A stretch of DNA of 5,067 nt from Chloroflexia bacterium (lineage in GTDB: Bacteria; Chloroflexota; Chloroflexia; Thermomicrobiales; CFX8), in the NCBI GenBank assembly GCA_013696045.1, contig JACCZH010000382.1, forward strand, positions 1-5,067, written 5' to 3'. Below the pieces are notes generated by a model, which was not told the DNA's origin, did not search any database, and worked only from the letters and a program-made list of their open reading frames with translations. Made by a program: the position numbers and the translations under genes. This document shows positions 1 to 5,067 of the stretch, piece by piece (within the stretch, counting starts at the first letter, position 1; each line of letters starts with the position of its first letter).

Positions 1-1347
1 CGATGGACACCGACGCGAACCGACGGGGCGACCGCCTGGCCGGCCGAAGGGCGCCAAGGATCGGACACCGCGCAAGCAGCGCACAAAGAACTTACCATCA
101 CCTACTTAGACCACTTTAAGGTGGTCAACGACAGCCTGGGGCATGACGCCGGCAACCAGCTTCTGATCAGTGTCGCCGCGAGGATCCAGACAGTTGTGCG
201 GCCCAGTGACACTGTCGCCCGGCTGAGCGGTGATGAGTTCGCGGTGTTGATCGATTGCGCCGGCGGCGTTGAACCACCAGTTGACGTGGCGCAACGCATC
301 TTGTACGCGTTGAGGGAGCCCACCCATATTGATGGCTACGACGTGGTCGCCTCAACCAGCATCGGTATCGCGTTTGCCGCGCACGATGACTTGGGAGAAA
401 CGGCCAGCGATCTGCTGCGCAACGCCGACCTGGCAATGTACGAGGCGAAGAACCGGGGCCGGGGCAACTACGCCGTCTTCCATCCCTTGATGAATGCGCG
501 CGCCCTTCATCGCCTTGAGATGGAAACCGAGCTGCGCTATGCCGTCACCAATAGCGAGTTCCAGGTGTATTACCAGCCACTTGTCCAGCTACGCACCGGA
601 CGTGTGGTCGAGGTTGAGGCGCTGGTGCGCTGGCAGCACCCATCGCGCGGGCTGCTGTTGCCAGACACATTCATCTCACTGGCCGAGGAAACCGGCTTGA
701 TCGAGCCAATCGGCCAGTGGGTACTTGAGGAAGCCTGCCGACAGGGGCAAATCTGGGAGAAACAGCGCCCTGGCGCGCCGCCACTGAACCTGAACGTCAA
801 CCTGTCGGTGCGCCAGTTCCAGCAGCCCAATCTGGTGACCGACATCGCCCGCGTTCTGAAACAGACGAAGATCGCCCCACGGCAGCTGACGCTTGAAATT
901 ACCGAGAGCGTGGCGCTGGCGGATGCCGAGGCAGCAGTAGCAACCATGAAAGAGCTGAAAGGGTTGGGGCTCCAGCTGGCGATTGATGACTTCGGTACCG
1001 GTTACTCGGCACTGAGCTATCTCAAGCGCTTCCCGGTCGATACGCTCAAGATTGACCGCTCGTTTATCGAAGGTTTGAACTACGACCACGGCGATGTCGC
1101 CATCGTGCGAGCGGTAATCGCGTTCGCCAAGACCATGAACCTCAGTGTCACCGCGGAAGGCGTGGAAACGCCCGATCAGCTTCGGCATCTCAAGGCCCTG
1201 GGCTGCGATCGCGGCCAAGGCTACTATTTTGCAACACCACTCCCAAGTGTCGAGCTCTCGCTCGACGCCCACTACGGCGACGGACTGGTCAACCTCGTCA
1301 GCCCGCCAAAACTTGCGTCGATCACATCCATTCATCGCTCAGCCTGA
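1..1347 (+). CDS. GGDEF-EAL cyclic-di-GMP enzyme, 5'-partial; probable c-di-GMP phosphodiesterase with a defective or divergent GGDEF domain
   Basis: The reading frame is open from base 1 to the TGA at 1345-1347 (448 codons visible), so the true start is probably outside the window. Counting from base 1, residues about 30-160 are the GGDEF domain: YLDHFKVVNDSLGHDAG, an RPSD inhibitory-site motif (67-70), then SGDEF (76-80), a common GGDEF variant. Residues about 170-430 are the EAL domain with its known catalytic and metal-binding signatures present: EAL (206-208), NLS (267-269), EITES (299-303), DDFGTG (329-334), KID (350-352), EGVET (386-390) and QGYYF (406-410). Proteins of this family make and/or hydrolyse c-di-GMP in the cytoplasm; the intact EAL set predicts hydrolysis to pGpG. 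The family's LDLD metal loop reads YLDHFK here, apparently lacking one of its two aspartates, and residues 1-30 do not resemble the start of a GGDEF domain. There is no in-frame ATG, GTG or TTG before GTG 121, and that GTG would begin inside the domain with no proper ribosome binding site, so I do not accept it as the native start. Any sensory domains lie upstream. Family assignment is firm; the state of the 5' end is not. Confidence 0.93.
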   Translation, partial: RWTPTRTDGATAWPAEGRQGSDTAQAAHKELTITYLDHFKVVNDSLGHDAGNQLLISVAARIQTVVRPSDTVARLSGDEFAVLIDCAGGVEPPVDVAQRILYALREPTHIDGYDVVASTSIGIAFAAHDDLGETASDLLRNADLAMYEAKNRGRGNYAVFHPLMNARALHRLEMETELRYAVTNSEFQVYYQPLVQLRTGRVVEVEALVRWQHPSRGLLLPDTFISLAEETGLIEPIGQWVLEEACRQGQIWEKQRPGAPPLNLNVNLSVRQFQQPNLVTDIARVLKQTKIAPRQLTLEITESVALADAEAAVATMKELKGLGLQLAIDDFGTGYSALSYLKRFPVDTLKIDRSFIEGLNYDHGDVAIVRAVIAFAKTMNLSVTAEGVETPDQLRHLKALGCDRGQGYYFATPLPSVELSLDAHYGDGLVNLVSPPKLASITSIHRSA

Positions 1348-1425
1348 GCGTCGGAAACCACGTACTTTCCTGTGCTATGTTGCAAGTAATAGACCGCGTT
1401 GTCTCAGCAATTCGTCGATTGCGTC

Positions 1426-1454
1426 TTCCCACCTCCCGCAACCCATAGTATGCT
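1426..1454 (+). promoter_or_regulatory. Weak candidate sigma-70-type promoter for the transporter operon
   Basis: TTCCCA (1426-1431) and TATGCT (1449-1454) each match 4 of 6 consensus positions and are separated by 17 bases. A transcript would start near 1461, giving a leader of about 40 bases before the ATG at 1503. An overlapping alternative -10 is TAGTAT (1446-1451), but it has no well-spaced -35. The position is plausible; the match quality is low and such matches arise by chance. Confidence 0.25.
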
Positions 1455-1490
1455 GTCCGGCATTGAGCGCAAAGAACCGGCGAATCATGT

Positions 1491-1495
1491 GAAGG
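1491..1495 (+). promoter_or_regulatory. Ribosome binding site of the DppB-type permease
   Basis: GAAGG lies 7 bases before the ATG at 1503, a normal Shine-Dalgarno distance. It supports this ATG as the start, which also places the expected basic N-terminus and first membrane helix at the right distance. Confidence 0.6.
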
Positions 1496-1502
1496 CGCAA
1501 TA

Positions 1503-2453
1503 ATGCTGCAATATATTGCTCAGCGGCTGGTGGCCCTGGTACCAGTCCTGATTGGGATCTCTCTGGTGACGTTCTTCCTCATCAGGCTAGTGCCAGGCGA
1601 TGTCGTTGACCTGATGCTCGCCAATGAGACCAGCCTGGACAGCGAGCGCGCCCAGGAGATCAGGCGGGTATTTGGCCTGGATCAACCCATCCACATCCAG
1701 TACTTTAACTGGGCTGGTGGCGTGGTCCAGGGGGAGCTTGGCACGTCGCTACGCACCGGCCAGCCGGTCCGGGACGAGATCTTCAGCAAGCTGCCAGTCA
1801 CGATTGAGCTCACATTTCTCTCAGTAGCGATCGCGCTTGTCATCGCCATCCCGGCCGGCATCATCGCGGCAGTGAGGGCCGGCAGCAAGACGGAAGCAGC
1901 CGCTCAGGGCGCAAGCCTGCTGGGACTTTCAATTCCTAGCTTCTGGCTTGGGACGATGCTCATTCTGATTAGCTCGCGATATTTTGGCTGGTTCCCGGCG
2001 GCGAGCTACACCTCGTTTGGTGACGATCCCTGGCGCAATATCCAGATCTTGATCCTGCCGTCCATCGCCCTCGGCGCGGCACTCGCGGCCATCACCATGC
2101 GGATGACGCGCTCTGCGCTGCTTGAGATCTTGCACCGCGAATATATCGTGACCGCCCGCGCCAAGGGGCTCACCAACCAGACGGTCGTGATGCGGCACGC
2201 CTTGAAAAACGCGCTCATTCCGGTTGTGACCGTGGTTGGCATCCAGATTGGCAGACTGCTCGGCGGGGCGATTATTATCGAACAGCTCTTTAACCTGCCT
2301 GGCATCGGCCGGCTGGCGATCGACGCTATCGCGCAACGTGATTACCCGATGATTCAGGGCGTTGTGCTGATCACGACGACGGCGTTTGTGCTGATTAATC
2401 TGTTAGTGGACATCCTGTATTCCTACATCGACCCCCGGATCAGATATTCCTAG
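1503..2453 (+). CDS. ABC importer inner-membrane permease, DppB/OppB/GsiC type
   Basis: This 316-residue protein has the usual length of the DppB-type permease family. It forms half of the membrane channel of a peptide/nickel-class ABC importer. The N-terminus MLQYIAQRLVALVPVLIG and the following FFLIRLVPGD form the family's first helix (about 9-30). GELGTSL (77-83) is the conserved periplasmic motif. Five further hydrophobic segments fall near 100-122, 137-158, 180-199, 238-258 and 285-305. The cytoplasmic EAA loop that docks onto the ATPase is at about 213-240 (EYIVTARAKGL, then RHALKNALIPV). The end, YSYIDPRIRYS, is the typical DppB finish. It is followed after 74 bases by its DppC-type partner and then by a binding protein, so a three-gene transport unit is clear. 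The substrate cannot be read from the permease: dipeptide, oligopeptide, glutathione, nickel and some sugar systems share this fold. No disruption is visible. Confidence 0.95.
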   Translation: MLQYIAQRLVALVPVLIGISLVTFFLIRLVPGDVVDLMLANETSLDSERAQEIRRVFGLDQPIHIQYFNWAGGVVQGELGTSLRTGQPVRDEIFSKLPVTIELTFLSVAIALVIAIPAGIIAAVRAGSKTEAAAQGASLLGLSIPSFWLGTMLILISSRYFGWFPAASYTSFGDDPWRNIQILILPSIALGAALAAITMRMTRSALLEILHREYIVTARAKGLTNQTVVMRHALKNALIPVVTVVGIQIGRLLGGAIIIEQLFNLPGIGRLAIDAIAQRDYPMIQGVVLITTTAFVLINLLVDILYSYIDPRIRYS

Positions 2454-2516
2454 AATCTGCACATCAGCGATCCTCGTCAAAAGGAACGTCCCTCGATAGA
2501 TACCGTTGATGCAATT

Positions 2517-2520
2517 GGAG
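2517..2520 (+). promoter_or_regulatory. Ribosome binding site that fixes the GTG start of the DppC-type permease
   Basis: GGAG sits 7 bases before the GTG at 2528. The nearby ATG at 2509 is in another frame, so the Shine-Dalgarno position selects GTG 2528 as the start of the permease gene. Confidence 0.6.
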
Positions 2521-2527
2521 AAGCGAA

Positions 2528-3445
2528 GTGAGCCAGCGTCAGGACGTCGTCCAACCTGCCAATTCCGATACCGGCCAGCTCGGTTCCAGCGTGCGCCACA
2601 CGAACAGCCGCTCGCTCTGGAACCGTGCCAAATCCGGTCTGGCCAGGAGCACAAGCGGCAAGATTGGCATCGTTCTTGTGCTGATTGTCATTCTCGCGGC
2701 CGTCTTCGCCGACGTGTTCTCACCACATAGCGCGATTGAAATGAACACCCAGCATCGCATGGCCGGACCAAGTCTCTACTATCCACTGGGCACCGACGAA
2801 TTCGGGCGCGACATCCTGAGCCGTATCATCCATGGCGCGCGAATCTCGCTCCAGGTTGGCTTCATCTCGGTCTCGATCGCGCTGGTGATTGGCGGCGTAC
2901 TTGGTCTGGTCTCCGGTTTCTTCGGCGGCTGGATCGACACCGTTATCAGCCGTCTGCTGGACATTCTTTTCGCTTTCCCAGAAATTCTGCTGGCCATCGC
3001 GCTACTCGCGGTGCTCGGCAGCGAGTTGCGCAACGTGATGATCGCGATCGGTATCGTCTACACACCATCATTCGCCCGTATCGTGCGCGGACCGGTACTG
3101 TCAGCCAAAAAACAGGAATATGTCGAGGCCAGCCGGGTGATCGGCGCCAGCACCGGGCGCACGATGTTCAAGCATGTTCTGCCCAACGTTGCCGCGCCAT
3201 TAATCGTGCAATCCACTATCGCGTTCTCGTTTGCCATCCTGACCGAAGCGGCGCTCTCATTTCTCGGTTTGGGAGCGCAGCCGCCAGATCCTAGCTGGGG
3301 ATCCATGCTTGCGGGCGGCCGGCGCTTCGTTGAGCAGGCGCCCTGGATGGCGATTTTCCCCGGGTTCGCAATTATGATCGCTGTGCTCGGTTTCAACCTG
3401 ATGGGTGACTGGCTTCGAGACGTTCTCGACCCGCGAACCACGTAA
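2528..3445 (+). CDS. ABC importer inner-membrane permease, DppC/OppC/GsiD type
   Basis: This 305-residue protein is the second channel subunit, pairing with the DppB-type protein encoded just upstream. Residues 1-45 are a polar cytoplasmic N-terminal extension typical of the DppC type, followed by the first helix (about 46-64). The hallmark HPLGTDxxGRD motif appears as YPLGTDEFGRD (85-95), followed by ILSRIIHGARISL. Further membrane segments lie near 109-130, 146-163 and 170-186, and two more in the C-terminal third. The EAA loop is at about 197-227 (EYVEASRVIGA, then FKHVLPNVAAPLIV). LSFLGLGAQPPDPSWG and the end GDWLRDVLDPR are family signatures. Translation starts at a GTG supported by GGAG 7 bases upstream. 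The 74-base gap from the first permease is longer than in tightly packed operons but shows no terminator, so co-transcription is likely. The gene is intact. Ligand specificity is set mainly by the binding protein and remains unknown. Confidence 0.95.
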   Translation: MSQRQDVVQPANSDTGQLGSSVRHTNSRSLWNRAKSGLARSTSGKIGIVLVLIVILAAVFADVFSPHSAIEMNTQHRMAGPSLYYPLGTDEFGRDILSRIIHGARISLQVGFISVSIALVIGGVLGLVSGFFGGWIDTVISRLLDILFAFPEILLAIALLAVLGSELRNVMIAIGIVYTPSFARIVRGPVLSAKKQEYVEASRVIGASTGRTMFKHVLPNVAAPLIVQSTIAFSFAILTEAALSFLGLGAQPPDPSWGSMLAGGRRFVEQAPWMAIFPGFAIMIAVLGFNLMGDWLRDVLDPRTT

Positions 3446-3453
3446 CAGAGTAG

Positions 3454-3474
3454 TTGCCCTCCGTAGCGGCGCAA
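3454..3474 (+). other. Weak stem-loop between the permease and binding-protein genes
   Basis: TTGCCC can pair with GGCGCAA (six pairs with one bulged C) around an 8-base loop. No T-run follows, so this is not a standard intrinsic terminator. A structure here could act in mRNA processing or in raising binding-protein expression relative to the permeases, but the stem is short and may be chance. Confidence 0.2.
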
Positions 3475-3480
3475 TGTTAT

Positions 3481-3492
3481 AGAAGGAGGAGA
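3481..3492 (+). promoter_or_regulatory. Strong Shine-Dalgarno tract ahead of a possible leader ORF
   Basis: The purine run AGAAGGAGGAGA contains a near-perfect anti-16S match (AAGGAGG at 3483-3489). It lies only 3 bases before the ATG at 3493 and about 60 bases before the binding-protein ATG at 3549. It is too far upstream to serve the binding-protein start directly, which suggests use by the small ORF or ribosome loading for coupled translation. Confidence 0.4.
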
Positions 3493-3552
3493 ATGACAAA
3501 ACGATTGGGCCAGGAAGATAGATCGTGTATATACGTGAGGAGAGCAGTATGA
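3493..3552 (+). CDS. Possible 19-residue leader peptide overlapping the binding-protein start
   Basis: An ATG at 3493 directly after the AAGGAGG tract opens a 19-codon frame (MTKRLGQEDRSCIYVRRAV) that ends at the TGA 3550-3552. Its stop overlaps the ATG of the binding-protein gene as ATGA, the classic arrangement for translational coupling. The peptide is short and basic, and I recognise no family. It has no run of a single amino-acid codon that would suggest amino-acid attenuation. The Shine-Dalgarno spacing of 3 bases is tighter than ideal. It may be a coupling leader or chance, because short ORFs are frequent and conservation cannot be judged from one sequence. Confidence 0.3.
   Translation: MTKRLGQEDRSCIYVRRAV
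3537..3542 (+). promoter_or_regulatory. Ribosome binding site of the solute-binding protein gene
   Basis: GAGGAG lies 6 bases before the ATG at 3549. This strong, well-spaced site fixes the start and places the twin-arginine motif at residues 21-27, as expected for an exported protein with an extended n-region. It lies inside the candidate leader ORF. Confidence 0.65.
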
Positions 3553-5067
3553 GAGATCAAACACAACTGTTTGATCGCCTCGTTCAGTTACGCAACGAGG
3601 GACGCATCGACCGGCGCCAGTTCATGAAACTGACCAGTGGCACGGTGGGCATTGCCGCGGTTAGCGCGTTTATCGCGTCATGTGGCGCCGAGCCTGAACC
3701 ATCGGGTGGAGGAGCATCAGCAACAGCTACTCCGGCCGATAGTGGCGGGACTGACGCAGCCGCAACAGCGACCACCGGAGGAGATGCCGGAGCGGGAACC
3801 ACCCCGGCAGCCTCCGAAGTCGAGCCGCGGGCTGGTGGACGGCTGATCTCGGCGCTCGACACCAATCCGGTTGGACTCGACCCGCACACCGGCGCGAGCT
3901 TTGCCGGCCAGATGGTCTGGGAGAACGTCTACGACACGCTGTTCCAGTTCAGCCCAACGCTTGAGGTCTTGCCATCGGTTGCACTGTCGTTCGAGATCAT
4001 TGATGATCAGACTTACCAGTTCAATCTGCGCGATGACGTTGTCTGGCAGAACGGACGCCAGTTCACCGCCGAAGACGTCAAGTACTCTATCGAACGAGCC
4101 GCCGACGCCAGCGTCGGTAGCCTGCGTGCATCCTGGTTCACACCGCTCGAAGAGATTGAAGTCGTCGACGACACGACCTGCATCTTCCATCTTAGCGAGC
4201 CTTTCGCGCCGCTGGTGTCCTACCTGGCGATGCCCGGCTCGGCGCTGGTCCCGCGTGAGGTAGTTGAAGAGCACGGCGATCTGCAAAACGTCGCCGTCGG
4301 CACCGGCCCCTTTAGCCTGGAGACGTTCAGGAACAACGAGTTCGCGCTGCTCAAGAAGTTTGAGGATCACTGGCGGACGGACCTTCCGTATCTTGACGAG
4401 CACGAGATCCGCATCTCGTCGGACGAGCAGTCACGTCTCGCGGCCATCCGCGCCGGCGAGCATGAGTTCTCGCGCATGTTCGATCCACAGAATGCCTGGA
4501 CGCTTGAGGAAGAGGGCTACAAGATCTTCTCGGGCCTCACTGCGTCTCGGCCACTAACGGTCATCAACTGCCGCCGCGCGCCGCTGGATGACAAGCGTGT
4601 GCGCCAGGCGCTCTCGTATGCAATCAACCGCCAGGAGATGATGGACGCCACGATCTTTGGCGACGGCGTGCTCACCGGGTTCATTCCGGTTGCGGACGAG
4701 GTTTGGGCGTTGCCGGCCACTGAGTTCGAGTCCTACACCCAGGACATCGACCGCGCCCGTGAGTTGCTGGCCGAGGCTGGTCATGAGGATGGTTTCGACC
4801 TGGTCATGAAGGTCTCGCCGCAGTACGCCTTCGACCTCTCCAACGCGCAGATTCTTCAATCACAGCTTGCGCCACTGGGAATCAATGTGGAAATTGAGCA
4901 GGTTGAGTGGGGGAATCTCCTCGAGCTCTACCGCACCTCATACGACTTCGACCTGTTAAACATCATCCTCACTCACCAGCCGGACCCGGACGGCTATCTA
5001 TATGGTTCGTTCCATAGCGAGTCGACCACCAACTCGCCGGGCATCTCCGACCCGGAGCTGGACGAGA
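3549..5067 (+). CDS. ABC importer substrate-binding lipoprotein, family 5 (DppA/OppA type), 3'-partial, probable Tat export
   Basis: The frame is open from the ATG at 3549 to the last base (506 complete codons), so the C-terminus lies beyond the window. Residues 1-45 look like a Tat lipoprotein signal: basic n-region, DRRQFMK (21-27), a hydrophobic stretch (about 31-43) and lipobox IASC with the lipidated Cys45. Residues 46-92 form a Gly/Ala/Thr/Ser/Pro-rich linker that would hold the domain off the membrane. The extracellular family-5 binding domain follows: GGRLISALDTNPVGLDPHTG (about 96-115), WQNGRQFTAEDVKYSIERA (166-184), VGTGPF (250-255) and DDKRVRQALSYAINR (347-361), all recognisable family blocks. 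By comparison with the usual 550-620 residues, the last 50-100 are probably missing. It lies after two permeases of the same importer class, with a 103-base gap, so it is their likely ligand receptor. The ligand could be a peptide, but family 5 also binds nickel, sugars and others. No stop or frameshift is visible. Confidence 0.95.
   Translation, partial: MRDQTQLFDRLVQLRNEGRIDRRQFMKLTSGTVGIAAVSAFIASCGAEPEPSGGGASATATPADSGGTDAAATATTGGDAGAGTTPAASEVEPRAGGRLISALDTNPVGLDPHTGASFAGQMVWENVYDTLFQFSPTLEVLPSVALSFEIIDDQTYQFNLRDDVVWQNGRQFTAEDVKYSIERAADASVGSLRASWFTPLEEIEVVDDTTCIFHLSEPFAPLVSYLAMPGSALVPREVVEEHGDLQNVAVGTGPFSLETFRNNEFALLKKFEDHWRTDLPYLDEHEIRISSDEQSRLAAIRAGEHEFSRMFDPQNAWTLEEEGYKIFSGLTASRPLTVINCRRAPLDDKRVRQALSYAINRQEMMDATIFGDGVLTGFIPVADEVWALPATEFESYTQDIDRARELLAEAGHEDGFDLVMKVSPQYAFDLSNAQILQSQLAPLGINVEIEQVEWGNLLELYRTSYDFDLLNIILTHQPDPDGYLYGSFHSESTTNSPGISDPELDE

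Larger units (their letters stand above)
1348..1502. other. Intergenic gap between the c-di-GMP enzyme and the transporter operon
   Basis: This 155-base stretch has no convincing coding capacity. The + strand frame that crosses it (1145-1492) is an out-of-frame shadow of the EAL gene. I see no strong stem-loop with a T-run that would terminate the upstream gene. A short imperfect inverted pair (TTGCG at 1419-1423, CGCAA at 1438-1442) is too weak to call. The gap is large enough for the transporter promoter, and a weak candidate is listed separately. Confidence 0.6.

Noticed and set aside
121..123. GTG as the native start of the GGDEF-EAL protein
   Set aside because: It would begin inside the GGDEF fold, after the first metal-binding loop, and has no properly spaced Shine-Dalgarno. 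The frame is open upstream to the window edge, so a 5'-partial gene is more likely.
676..1335. Long antisense open frame of 219 codons opposite the EAL domain
   Set aside because: It lies wholly opposite a well-conserved EAL coding region, its product shows no recognisable motif, and long antisense frames are expected in GC-rich coding DNA.
1419..1442. Inverted pair TTGCG/CGCAA as a terminator or operator
   Set aside because: The stem is only 5 base pairs with a 14-base loop and no T-run, which is not distinguishable from chance.
1145..1492. Open frame spanning the end of the EAL gene and the intergenic gap
   Set aside because: Most of it overlaps the EAL domain out of frame, and its tail in the gap has no motif or ribosome binding site, so it is a shadow.
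2506..2730. 74-codon frame starting just before the DppC-type permease
   Set aside because: It overlaps the permease N-terminus out of frame. The GGAG motif nearby is spaced for the permease GTG at 2528, and the product is Arg-rich without motifs.
3717..4403. Antisense open frame of 228 codons opposite the solute-binding lipoprotein
   Set aside because: The + strand here carries clear family-5 binding-protein motifs. The antisense product has an odd Cys/Arg/Gly-rich end derived from the linker and no recognisable domain.
3871..4557. Two consecutive + strand open frames (3871-4263 and 4264-4557) inside the lipoprotein region
   Set aside because: They lie in a different frame from the binding protein, are rich in Ser/Arg/Pro as expected of frame-shifted GC-rich code, and show no motifs. 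The true gene runs from 3549 through the window end.

Overview
The window reads as ordinary chromosomal DNA of a fairly GC-rich bacterium (roughly 55-60% G+C by eye), with every supported gene on the + strand. The solute-binding lipoprotein at the right end has a long twin-arginine-type N-terminus (a basic n-region, then DRRQFMK, then a lipobox) followed by a Gly/Ala/Thr linker. This style is common in Chloroflexota, especially the Sphaerobacter/Thermomicrobia side. That placement is an inference from style only, since there is no rRNA or other marker gene here.

Layout. (1) Bases 1-1347 hold the 3' part of a GGDEF-EAL cyclic-di-GMP enzyme. The EAL phosphodiesterase domain looks complete. The front of the GGDEF domain looks damaged or divergent, because the metal-binding D-x-D loop is not intact and the upstream LTGLPNR-type segment is not visible. 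(2) Bases 1348-1502 are a 155-base non-coding gap with a weak promoter candidate and the ribosome binding site of the next gene. (3) Bases 1503-2453 and 2528-3445 encode the two membrane subunits, DppB-type and DppC-type, of a peptide/nickel-family ABC importer. (4) Bases 3446-3548 are a short gap with a weak hairpin and a possible 19-codon leader ORF that overlaps the next start codon as ATGA. (5) From base 3549 to the window end runs the cognate family-5 solute-binding lipoprotein, open through the last base and so cut by the window edge.

How it fits together. The three transporter genes are co-directional with gaps of about 75 and 103 bases, which suggests one transcript in the order permease B, permease C, binding protein. 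The lipoprotein would capture a peptide-like or other small ligand outside the membrane and pass it to the permease pair. The ATPase subunits are not in the window and may lie downstream. The c-di-GMP enzyme is a neighbour on the same strand, and nothing in the sequence ties it functionally to the transporter.

I do not see a previously undescribed system here. The points most worth checking are the altered start of the GGDEF domain and the possible translationally coupled leader ORF ahead of the binding-protein gene.
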